Shown: positions 1 to 6,286, counted from the first letter of the stretch. The stretch: 9,838 bases of DNA from an uncultured Clostridium sp. (GCA_900552555.1 URZW01000038.1:1-9838), one strand, 5' to 3'. Made by a program: numbers and translations. Notes: a model not told the origin generated them from the sequence alone.

Positions 1-153
1 GGATATATTTATTTCTATTTAGTTTTAAGTACTTTTTTATTTATTGTCCTTGACACGGGGTCCACTTTATTAAAATATTATTTCTAAACCTCTTTTTTAT
101 TTATATTAATTAAATAATACATTTTCAATTATAATTACTTATTTTTATCTGAC
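1..153. other. AT-rich intergenic stretch, no gene seen
   Basis: I see no convincing coding frame here. The only non-AT-rich part is TTGACACGGGGTCCAC at 50-65. On the minus strand this reads as the tail of a short frame ending WTPCQGQ-stop. It could be the terminal repeat of an IS3-type insertion sequence or the end of a decayed gene, but nothing else of such an element is visible. No usable -10 box lies 16-18 bases after the TTGACA. Confidence 0.4.
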
Positions 154-200
154 CTATAAATGATTATCACTTTAAGTAATTAAATGATAATCATTTATAG
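154..200. repeat. 16-bp perfect inverted repeat at the recombinase 3' end
   Basis: CTATAAATGATTATCA (154-169) and TGATAATCATTTATAG (185-200) are perfect complements separated by 15 bases. The right arm contains the last codons and TGA stop of the recombinase. No T-run follows on the minus strand, so this is a poor intrinsic terminator. The arms contain GTGATAATCATTTATAG (minus strand), which partly resembles the GTGATTATCCTTATAA of the 24-bp inversion repeats, so a recombinase-binding or regulatory role is possible but unproven. Confidence 0.6.
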
Positions 201-1093
201 TCTTTTTCTGTTAGTATTTCTATTTGTTTGAAGTATGTAACATGTGTATAGATTTGAGTTGTAGATATCGAACTATGCCCTAGGATACTTTGTATATACC
301 TAATATCAACATCTTTTTCCAATAATGTTGTTGCAAATGTATGTCTAAACATGTGAGGCATAATATGTTCTGTTAACTTCAATTCAGATTCGATGTTCTT
401 CAAAAAAAATTCGCATAAATTGATCAGATATTCGTTTCCCAAATTTATTTAAAAAAAGTAATCATTTTCAGCAACATATTCATTTAATTGTTTATATTTC
501 TTACAAAAGTCAACAACAGTTTCATTGCCAATATATAAAATCCTTTCTTTTGATCCCTTCCCAAAAATTTTAAGAGTTTTTTCATTAAAATTTATATCTG
601 CTACCTTTATATTACATAATTCTGATATACGTATTCCAGTTGAAAAAAGTAATCCAATAATTGCAATATTTCTAATTGATATTATTGTTTGAAAATCTGT
701 TTTAGCAGATGATACTCTATCAAATAAATATTGAATAATTTTCTCTATATTTTCTTTTTGAATTGTTTTTGGTAACACATGTGGTTCTTTTATTTTTGTT
801 CTTACTTTGTTAAATGGTGAATATTCAATAATTTCTTCATATTCTAAATAGAAATAAAAAGCCTTTACACTTGCTAATTTTCTCTTAACGGTTTTATGCT
901 TAGAATATTTTTTATTCAAAAAATGTATATACTCGTTTATCTCTTTTACTTCATCATCTAGATTGTTAACAATTTCAAAAAATTGATTTAAATCTATTTT
1001 ATAAGCCTTTATTGTTTTATTATTTAATCTTTTTCTAAATTTACAATCTTCAAAATAATTTTCTAAAGCCTTTACTAATTTTTCTTTTTCCAT
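191..1093 (-). pseudogene. tyrosine recombinase (Xer/integrase-like), interrupted by two one-base slips
   Basis: A phage-integrase-family site-specific recombinase, which would cut and rejoin DNA through a catalytic tyrosine. The first part (1093-449, 214 codons) holds the SAM-like core-binding domain (about residues 1-100), the first catalytic Arg in STGIRISEL (R155) and the beta-hairpin Lys in FGKGSKER. It ends at a TAA after NDYFF. The second part (442-191) holds PHMFRHTFA (His and Arg), ILGHSS (His) and the nucleophile in TTQIYTHV. A frame between them encodes the family-like LNKFGKRISDQFMRIF. It is entered by adding one T to the seven-T run at 451-457 and left by removing one T from the eight-T run at 402-409. 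The restored protein is 300 aa, normal for Xer. AAGGAG precedes the ATG. The gene reads away from the adjacent inverted repeat. It could be a true pseudogene, a slippage-controlled gene or a sequencing artefact. It is the natural candidate enzyme for inverting 1165-5871. Confidence 0.85.
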
Positions 1094-1114
1094 ATTTCTA
1101 TCTCCTTTTTTAGT

Positions 1115-1153
1115 TATACTAAAAATTATATAAAAAAGTGATATTTGGTATAT
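1115..1153. promoter_or_regulatory. possible recombinase promoter with operator-like inverted repeat
   Basis: Between the recombinase start and the left inversion repeat, the minus strand carries TATAAT (plus 1125-1130) without a recognisable -35. TATACTAAA (1115-1123) and TTTGGTATA (1145-1153) form an inverted repeat with one mismatch around it. This could be an operator or accessory binding site controlling the recombinase. I see no good rightward promoter and no Shine-Dalgarno here for the ATPase gene that follows. Confidence 0.3.
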
Positions 1154-1164
1154 AGCTTTGTAAA

Positions 1165-1188
1165 GATAATATGTGATTATCCTTATAA
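1165..1188 (+). repeat. left 24-bp inversion repeat (IRL), candidate crossover site
   Basis: The 24 bases are identical to the reverse complement of 5848-5871. The repeat begins GATAAT, has an ATGTG core, continues ATTATC and ends CTTATAA. GATAAT and ATTATC are complementary arms around the asymmetric five-base core, the layout of a tyrosine-recombinase site. Because the core reads in opposite directions in the two copies, recombination would invert rather than excise the segment. One base outside the copy (1164, A) differs from the right copy. Confidence 0.85.
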
Positions 1189-1191
1189 AAA

Positions 1192-3531
1192 ATGATTAAG
1201 TTTGTAAATAGGAAAAGAGAACGTTTATTATTAAAAGAAAAATTTGATACTAATAAAAAGAACATCATAATTATACATGGTGATACTTGTATAGGAAAAA
1301 GTGCTTTAACTGAAGTGATTTTAAAATCCTATGATAAGAAACCAACATTTAAAGTTGTTATCAGAAAAAATGATAATATTTCTCCGGGATTCTACTTATA
1401 TAAAATAGCATGTGCTCTATGTGAACCACTTAATAATATTAATCTAAGTTATACATACGCTAAAAAAGACTTAATAAAAATAAATACATTAAAAAAAATG
1501 CCATACATTTTGTTAAAATCAGTTTTAGAAGCCTCCTCAGCTGGACAAATATTCAATAAAACAACAGATATGATAGAACAAGAGTATGATAAAATAAAAG
1601 AAATTTTAGATAACTATAATAATAAATCAAATATTAAAATTATTGAAAATGCTATTTTGATGATGTTGAAAGATGATGATTTTGTGTTGAATATTGAAAA
1701 TTTCCAATCAATTGATGAAGAATCACTTTGTGCATTAATTAGAATACTTTCACAATTAAATACATATAATTTATTGATTGAAGAAACAGACAATGTAGGC
1801 GGATTAACGATAAGCGATATTGCAGAATTTTTCGAAAATGAAGCTGATGCCAAAAAATCAGTAACAGAAATTAAAAAATTAGAAAAAAATAATGTATTAG
1901 AAATGATTAATCAGGAAGATTACATTTCAAGAAAAGAAGTATTAAATTTATTAGAATCGGAATGGGATGGTAACATAAAAGATATTAAAGATATAATTAT
2001 AAAAAATAAATATTCATTACCCCAAAATGAAGATATTATTGATACATTATCTCCAGAAGAATTATATTGGTTAACTGTCATAGTTTTAGATAATAATACA
2101 TTAAGTTTACAGGATTTATTATCTTTAAAATGTCCTAAAAAAATAATCAGGCTTTTAAAAGAAAAAGAATTAATACTTGAAAAAAATGATATTTTCCTTA
2201 TTGAACACGATACTATTATTGATAAATTATTAAATAACACTACATTTAAGACATTGCGTAATGATATATATAATCTTCTGTTTGATTTCCACTATAAAAT
2301 ATTCATATCAAAAAAGACATATGATGATTTTTTAAAATCTTTAAAATTTTCTATTGAGCTTGGAAAGAATGATACTCTTATTGATCTTATTTCATCAGGA
2401 AAAATTATGATATTAAGTTCTACAAACGCAAAAAAATATATTAATGAAATAGAAAAACATGTTTACAAAGGAATAGTTACAAATTCAATACCAGATGAAT
2501 TATTATTTTGGTTAATTGAATTATATCAAGGTATACGAGATTATAAAAAGGCCTTAATTATATTAAATAATCTAAAAGGAAAGAAAAATAACGATAATAC
2601 TATTGATAAAATTAGCGCATATGATGCTATTTTAACATATCAAAATGGCCATCATGAAGCCGCAATAAAGAAATGTAAGCAAGAATTAGCCTTTACAAAT
2701 TCAAAAGAATGTAAATTAATTTATTTAATGATTCAAATTACTAGCTATTATTCAATGGGCGAAAAAGAAAAAGCAAAGCAAATGTATATGAATATTATAA
2801 AAAATAAAAAAGAATATTTACATTTATTTGAATATGGTTTTGTATTAAGAAATTCAGAATTATTTAATAGTTATTATGATATTATTAATGACTTAGAGGA
2901 AAGTATTGCGCATTTTTCAAAATATGGAGCAGATAGACAAATCTATTCATCTAAAAACACCTTAGCTGTTCATTACGCATTAGTAGGAAATAATCAAAAA
3001 GGGATTGATATTCTTAAAGAAATTTTAAAAAATAAAGATCAATTTTTAGGAATGGAGGATACGTTATATAACAATTTGGCTGTTATAAAAATGTTAGCAG
3101 GTGAAAATGATGGTGTATTAGACTATCTATCATTTGCAAAAAAGTATGCCGATGATGATTATGCACAACTTGCCATTAATAATAATATCTTAGCATATAA
3201 TAATATAAATAATAAAAAAGACTATACATTAATAAATGAAATAGAGTCCATTATAAAAAATAGAACTTTTAAATCTATACGAATTATTCAGTTTTGTTAT
3301 ATTAATATTATGCTTTTTTATAAGGATACAAATAAAAATGCTTATGAAGAGTACTATTCGAAACTGAAACAATTAGGAAAACTTGAAGATTATATGTATA
3401 AATGGACAGAAGGAAAAAAAGTTTCTAAGAAAAATAAAGATTATTATAGGTCTAAATTATGTTGCCCTATAAATTTTTTAAGTGAATGGTCGATTGAAAT
3501 AGATAACAATCATATGAAATTCAAAAACTAG
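1192..3531 (+). CDS. STAND/AAA-type P-loop ATPase with C-terminal helical (TPR-like) repeats
   Basis: A 779-aa protein. It opens with FVNRKRERLLLKEKF, like the start of AAA_16/STAND modules, followed by Walker A GDTCIGKS (residues 30-37). A Walker-B-like strand FVLNIENFQSID (164-175) has Glu where Asp is common, and LLIEETD (about 194-200) resembles a sensor strand. A helical linker follows, then from about residue 400 TPR-like helical pairs rich in A-x-Y/L spacing. No DNA-binding, nuclease or TIR domain is recognisable, so the effector is not evident. STAND proteins are nucleotide-gated sensors/scaffolds, and cytoplasmic sensing is inferred. An in-frame TAA at 1186-1188 forces the start to 1192 or later. 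There is no Shine-Dalgarno in this orientation, which fits a switched-off state. The upstream inversion repeat would supply one only after inversion. Confidence 0.85.
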   Translation: MIKFVNRKRERLLLKEKFDTNKKNIIIIHGDTCIGKSALTEVILKSYDKKPTFKVVIRKNDNISPGFYLYKIACALCEPLNNINLSYTYAKKDLIKINTLKKMPYILLKSVLEASSAGQIFNKTTDMIEQEYDKIKEILDNYNNKSNIKIIENAILMMLKDDDFVLNIENFQSIDEESLCALIRILSQLNTYNLLIEETDNVGGLTISDIAEFFENEADAKKSVTEIKKLEKNNVLEMINQEDYISRKEVLNLLESEWDGNIKDIKDIIIKNKYSLPQNEDIIDTLSPEELYWLTVIVLDNNTLSLQDLLSLKCPKKIIRLLKEKELILEKNDIFLIEHDTIIDKLLNNTTFKTLRNDIYNLLFDFHYKIFISKKTYDDFLKSLKFSIELGKNDTLIDLISSGKIMILSSTNAKKYINEIEKHVYKGIVTNSIPDELLFWLIELYQGIRDYKKALIILNNLKGKKNNDNTIDKISAYDAILTYQNGHHEAAIKKCKQELAFTNSKECKLIYLMIQITSYYSMGEKEKAKQMYMNIIKNKKEYLHLFEYGFVLRNSELFNSYYDIINDLEESIAHFSKYGADRQIYSSKNTLAVHYALVGNNQKGIDILKEILKNKDQFLGMEDTLYNNLAVIKMLAGENDGVLDYLSFAKKYADDDYAQLAINNNILAYNNINNKKDYTLINEIESIIKNRTFKSIRIIQFCYINIMLFYKDTNKNAYEEYYSKLKQLGKLEDYMYKWTEGKKVSKKNKDYYRSKLCCPINFLSEWSIEIDNNHMKFKN

Positions 3532-3547
3532 ATAAAATAACTATCTA
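3529..3547 (+). terminator. weak hairpin at the ATPase stop codon
   Basis: TAGATA (3529-3534, including the TAG stop) and TATCTA (3542-3547) can pair around a seven-base loop. There is no T-run after it, so termination is doubtful and read-through into the TPR gene is possible. Confidence 0.25.
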
Positions 3548-3637
3548 ATCATCAAATTTTTTGCATATTTATCTAATCAAAAAAAATAAGAATCAAATCT
3601 ATTGAAATAATTGATTGAATCCTTTTTTGATTAGATA
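3542..3637. repeat. three copies of TATCTAATCA, two forming a 15-bp inverted repeat
   Basis: TATCTAATCA occurs at 3542-3551 and 3570-3579, and inverted as TGATTAGATA at 3628-3637. The second and third copies extend to a perfect 15-bp inverted repeat (3570-3584 and 3623-3637) with AT-rich arms running into A6/T6 and a 38-base interior. The last copy overlaps the -35 candidate of the next gene. It may be an operator cluster for an unknown regulator, or a long RNA hairpin separating the ATPase from the TPR gene. Confidence 0.6.
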
Positions 3638-3656
3638 TTAATAAAATATCTATTAT
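3627..3656 (+). promoter_or_regulatory. putative promoter for the TPR/membrane-protein genes
   Basis: TTGATT (3627-3632) and TATTAT (3651-3656) are 18 bases apart; an alternative -10 TATAAT sits at 3656-3661. The -35 overlaps the inverted-repeat arm at 3623-3637, so a protein bound there would block it. This promoter lies inside the invertible segment, so its direction changes with the segment but its genes stay attached to it. Confidence 0.4.
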
Positions 3657-3692
3657 ATAATTTAATTGATATATAGGGCGGTGATATTTACA

Positions 3693-4442
3693 ATGAATAA
3701 GAAAGATATTATTCAATTTTTTAATACATTACCAAATTATAATTCTCAAGAATTTTCATTAAAAATAACACAAGAAATTTTAACAAGTTCAACAGATGTA
3801 GAAACCTTAGTAAATTTATTGAAGGAAATTCTTGACGAATATAAAAATAAGGATAATGAAATTATAAATAACAAAAAGTTGGCTTTTGCTGCTTGCTACG
3901 CGTTAATTGTCTTGTATAGAAGGTATGATGAGCAGTTTAAAATAAAAAAACTTACAGATGATTTCAATAGTTTATTTGAAGATATTCCTTTATTTATTAG
4001 TGAAAAAAGTAGAATTTGTGTTGAAATTGGTAATAATAATGATTTGAAAAAAGCTTTGAAATTAGGAAAAAAATCTATTGAATTGCTAAAGGGTAAAGAA
4101 CATGCTGGGATATTTAATAATTATTCAGAAATTATTGCTTTAAATCTTGAAAAAAATACAAAAAGATCAGAAGAACTTTTAGAAGAAGGCTACAAATACA
4201 TTTTCAAGGCAATAGATATCAATAAATCATATGCTAAATATTACTATACTTTAGCGAGGCTACAAATTATAGATGAAAAATATGATGATGCCGAAGAAAA
4301 TTTAAAGTATGCTATAGAAATAGAAGATATGAGAATGATGGATTATTCTATTCGATTATCACGTTATAGAAATTATTTACTAGTATGCCGTATGATGAAA
4401 TTAAATAAAGATACAAATCAAAAAAATGATTATGATGAATGA
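3693..4442 (+). CDS. TPR-like helical-repeat protein
   Basis: A 249-aa soluble protein with no recognised enzymatic motif. The ATG at 3693 is chosen because GGTGA lies nine bases upstream and the protein then starts MNKKDIIQFF; a TTG 27 bases earlier would put the Shine-Dalgarno inside the gene. The C-terminal half has TPR-like helix pairs, the clearest around residues 170-215 (KAIDINKSYAKYYYTLARLQ, then YDDAEENLKYAIEIED). The N-terminal third is predicted helical without clear repeats. It probably acts as a protein-protein adaptor, perhaps for the ATPase encoded upstream or the membrane protein whose start overlaps its stop. That partnership is inferred from position only. Confidence 0.75.
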   Translation: MNKKDIIQFFNTLPNYNSQEFSLKITQEILTSSTDVETLVNLLKEILDEYKNKDNEIINNKKLAFAACYALIVLYRRYDEQFKIKKLTDDFNSLFEDIPLFISEKSRICVEIGNNNDLKKALKLGKKSIELLKGKEHAGIFNNYSEIIALNLEKNTKRSEELLEEGYKYIFKAIDINKSYAKYYYTLARLQIIDEKYDDAEENLKYAIEIEDMRMMDYSIRLSRYRNYLLVCRMMKLNKDTNQKNDYDE

Positions 4443-4791
4443 AGAATATTCAAAAGTAAAAAAGAAACTAGAAAATTCTCAATTAAAAATGTTAGAAGTG
4501 TTATCATTATTAGTAGCTATAATTGGTTTAATGATAGCTGGAATATCTTTTTCTTTAAACTTTAAGCTTGATGAAGCAATTATTTTAATATGTTTATTAA
4601 ATGGATTAGTATTTATTGATTATGGTTTGTTAAGATCATTGTGTAGTGCTAATGAAAAGAAAGAGTTAAAATATGTTATCCTAGTAGGATTACTTATTAT
4701 TACTATAGGATTATTAGTGGGCATTTTTCTAAAAAAAATACCGTGTTTTTCCATTAAATCTTATCTGTTAGCACTTTATACTATTGGTTAA
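4426..4791 (+). CDS. small membrane protein with three predicted transmembrane helices
   Basis: Up to 121 aa, of no family I recognise. A charged N-terminal helix (EEYSKVKKKLENSQ) precedes hydrophobic segments at about residues 22-44, 51-68 and 82-102, with a further short hydrophobic tail. Candidate ATGs lie at 4426, 4432 and 4435; all overlap the end of the preceding gene (stop at 4440-4442), and none has a good Shine-Dalgarno, so translation is probably coupled to the TPR gene. It may anchor the TPR protein and ATPase at the membrane, or be the membrane-acting effector of the set. Both ideas are inference. Confidence 0.7.
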   Translation: MIMMNEEYSKVKKKLENSQLKMLEVLSLLVAIIGLMIAGISFSLNFKLDEAIILICLLNGLVFIDYGLLRSLCSANEKKELKYVILVGLLIITIGLLVGIFLKKIPCFSIKSYLLALYTIG

Positions 4792-4809
4792 ATGATCTCA
4801 TATAGTATT

Positions 4810-4845
4810 AAAGACAATTAGTTTGATATCGCTAATTGTCTTTTT
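4810..4845. terminator. bidirectional intrinsic terminator between convergent genes
   Basis: AAAGACAATTAG (4810-4821) pairs perfectly with CTAATTGTCTTT (4832-4843) over a 10-base loop. On the plus strand the T-run continues to 4845. The A-run on the other side gives a shorter U-tract for leftward transcripts. It ends both the rightward membrane-protein transcript and the leftward ligase transcript. Confidence 0.85.
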
Positions 4846-4852
4846 CAATATT

Positions 4853-5863
4853 TTATAATAAACCATAATCATCTAAAGCAGCTTTTATAATATCTTCAAT
4901 TAACTGATCATAATTTTTTCCTTGAGATTCATAAATATCTTTAAATGAACAATGTGAACTTAATGATGCATCAGGTGTGAATTCTATGAAGTAAAATTCG
5001 TTGTTAAATAATTTTCCATCAATTCTCATATAATCCATTTTATTAAAATGATGAAATGCATATTTAAGTTGGGCAACGATTTTTGTATCAACATTATTTG
5101 TGATTATTTTATGGAAAGTTTTTATTTCATTATTATGTTTTATACTACCCGTATAAAGATGATTATTAAAATAATTATCATCATCTTCATTACACACTTC
5201 AACAATTTCCATACAATTTAAGGTGTTTTGATTACCAACAAAACACGTTACAATTTCTTTGCCAGAAATAAATTCTTCAACTAATATTTCCTGTTTGTGT
5301 TGATGTTGTAACTCATTTAATCTTTTCAATGTGCTAGTTATATCTTTACAAAAACTATGCTCATTTATACCTATTGAGCTTCCTTCATATAAAGGTTTGA
5401 CAACAACAGGAAAGTTAAGATTATTAAATATGTGATTTGTTATTTTTTCGTTTGGTAATACAGTTATGCTCTTTGGTGTCTTTAATTTAAGTTTTTTCGC
5501 TAACTCTTTGGAAATGTCTTTATCTTGACAAATAATTCTGTCATATGCATCGGGTCCAATGAATTTAATATCATATGCTTCACATATTGCAGGTACTAAA
5601 GCTAATCTGTTTCTAGATTTTTCACCACCATATATAGAAAATACTAAATCATGTTTATGTTTTTCTATGTTATCTATAAAATCTACTAAGCTATTGTAAT
5701 GAATAACATTCTTACAAACTCTTTCTAATGCTCCGTGAATTTGTTTAAAATATTCATCTGAGATTTTTTCTAAATCATAAGAATCCATATTTTCCTTTTT
5801 TTCAATTCTATCAGCAATTAAAACTACATTAATATCAATCATACTTCTTATAAGGATAATCAC
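4853..5863 (-). CDS. D-alanine-D-alanine ligase-like ATP-grasp enzyme (divergent)
   Basis: A 336-aa ATP-grasp protein related to D-Ala-D-Ala ligases, which join two amino acids using ATP through an acyl-phosphate. Visible are the N-terminal pre-ATP-grasp domain with a DLVFSIYGG loop (about 72-80), the ATP-binding strand VVVKPLYEGSSIGI (K156; glycine/serine loop 160-165), VEEFISGKEI (about 195-204), and the metal-binding RIDG (D282) and FIEFTPDASLS (E294). In true Ddl the last motif is E-x-N-x-x-P-G-M-T; here Asn is Thr296 and the PGMT part is lost, so substrate or activity may differ. The GTG start at 5863 is preferred because GGAGG/AAAGG lies 7-12 bases upstream. A later ATG at 5842 (MIDINVVL) lacks a site of its own. 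The first codons lie in the inversion repeat. Confidence 0.85.
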   Translation of the reverse strand: MIILIRSMIDINVVLIADRIEKKENMDSYDLEKISDEYFKQIHGALERVCKNVIHYNSLVDFIDNIEKHKHDLVFSIYGGEKSRNRLALVPAICEAYDIKFIGPDAYDRIICQDKDISKELAKKLKLKTPKSITVLPNEKITNHIFNNLNFPVVVKPLYEGSSIGINEHSFCKDITSTLKRLNELQHQHKQEILVEEFISGKEIVTCFVGNQNTLNCMEIVEVCNEDDDNYFNNHLYTGSIKHNNEIKTFHKIITNNVDTKIVAQLKYAFHHFNKMDYMRIDGKLFNNEFYFIEFTPDASLSSHCSFKDIYESQGKNYDQLIEDIIKAALDDYGLL

Positions 5864-5871
5864 ATATTATC
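5848..5871 (-). repeat. right 24-bp inversion repeat (IRR), candidate crossover site
   Basis: This is the exact reverse complement of 1165-1188. Including two flanking bases, this copy is a better palindrome: AAGGATAAT and ATTATCCTT are perfect nine-base arms around ATGTG (minus-strand reading). It contains the GTG start and first five codons of the ligase, so the start codon would travel with whichever repeat half ends up here. The Shine-Dalgarno GGAGG lies just outside. Confidence 0.85.
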
Positions 5872-5875
5872 CTTT

Positions 5876-5880
5876 CCTCC
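5876..5880 (-). promoter_or_regulatory. Shine-Dalgarno located outside the invertible segment
   Basis: The minus strand reads GGAGGAAAGGATAATATGTG. GGAGG ends 12 bases and the following AAAGG ends 7 bases before the GTG start of the ligase. The GGAGG is outside the repeat, so it stays fixed while the coding segment can flip. The left repeat has only GTAAAG at the matching place. Confidence 0.7.
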
Positions 5881-5900
5881 TTCCTATAATATATACCTTA

Positions 5901-5929
5901 ATTATAATAGACAAATATTTTCATAACAA
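5901..5929 (-). promoter_or_regulatory. leftward promoter reading into the invertible segment
   Basis: On the minus strand TTGTTA (plus 5924-5929) and TATAAT (plus 5901-5906) are exactly 17 bases apart, a perfect -10 with a four-of-six -35. The expected start is near 5894, giving an untranslated leader of about 30 bases before the GTG at 5863. A second possible pair, TTGTCT and TATTAT, lies slightly closer to the gene. It is outside the inversion repeat, so it would drive whichever gene faces it. Confidence 0.7.
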
Positions 5930-5960
5930 TAAAATAAAATGTAAGATTTTTACAAAAGTA

Positions 5961-5986
5961 TAAAAGCCTAGAAATCTAATTTCTAG
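5961..5986 (-). terminator. short hairpin with T-tract ending leftward transcripts
   Basis: CTAGAAAT (5968-5975) and ATTTCTAG (5979-5986) are perfect complements around three bases. On the minus strand the hairpin is followed by GCTTTTA. It would insulate the ligase promoter from the small gene upstream. Between it and 6048 I see only AT-rich sequence with a GTATTAATAC palindrome. Confidence 0.5.
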
Positions 5987-6047
5987 TCCTTATTGGTACA
6001 TAACATATATTTGTAATAATTTTTTGTATTAATACTTTGCAATTATT

Positions 6048-6286
6048 TTAGGAAATACAATCAATTAAACAATCTAAAAGATTTAAATATTCAAAAAGTT
6101 TATCCAATTCTTCATTACAAAAAACTAATGCCCCTATTTGATTATATAAAATTTTCGATATGTTTTCTGGACATTTTTCACTTTGATAATCAATTGCAAT
6201 GTAACTGTAGCAGCTTCAAATTGTTTCTTTATTCCTTTTTTTAACACTTCTAATAAGGTATCTGTCATTTTTTTAGTATCTTTCAC
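6048..6286 (-). pseudogene. small hypothetical gene, apparently frameshifted
   Basis: A GTG at 6286 is preceded by GGAGG with a nine-base gap and opens a 50-codon frame ending at 6134 (MKDTKKMTDTLLEVLKKGIK...). From about 6210 another frame is open for some 50 codons to a TAA at 6048-6050, ending in NEELDKLFEYLNLLDCLIDC. Adding one base near GCTGCTACAG joins them smoothly as QFEAAYSYIAIDYQSEK, giving a 79-aa protein with an acidic leucine-rich tail. I do not recognise the family. The gene lies between a strong terminator and a weak hairpin, so it is its own unit. Alternatively the 50-aa frame is the whole gene. Confidence 0.5.

Larger units (their letters stand above)
1165..5871. other. candidate invertible 4.7-kb gene cassette
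   Basis: The segment lies between perfect 24-bp inverted repeats next to a tyrosine recombinase. It holds a rightward ATPase/TPR/membrane-protein set and a leftward ATP-grasp ligase, converging on a terminator at 4810-4845. Each outermost gene starts within a few bases of its repeat. The right outside flank supplies promoter and Shine-Dalgarno; the left flank supplies neither convincingly. Inversion would therefore exchange which gene is expressed. The repeats and gene layout are seen directly; inversion itself is inferred. Confidence 0.75.

Noticed and set aside
50..81. Promoter formed by TTGACA at 50-55
   Set aside because: The nearest TATTAT is 20 bases away and TAAAAT only 15; no gene follows on the plus strand.
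402..457. Programmed ribosomal frameshifting as explanation of the recombinase
   Set aside because: It would need a -1 event and then a +1 event within 60 bases; gene decay, slippage or sequencing error is simpler.
1614..2240. Open frames on the minus strand inside the ATPase gene
   Set aside because: They are serine/phenylalanine/isoleucine-rich mirror images of an AT-rich coding strand, without ribosome sites, and lie wholly inside a clear gene.
3666..3692. TTG start for the TPR gene
   Set aside because: It would place the GGTGA Shine-Dalgarno inside the gene; ATG at 3693 has correct spacing.
4853..5863. Housekeeping Ddl
   Set aside because: The altered E-x-N motif and its position in an apparent invertible segment argue against the essential cell-wall enzyme.
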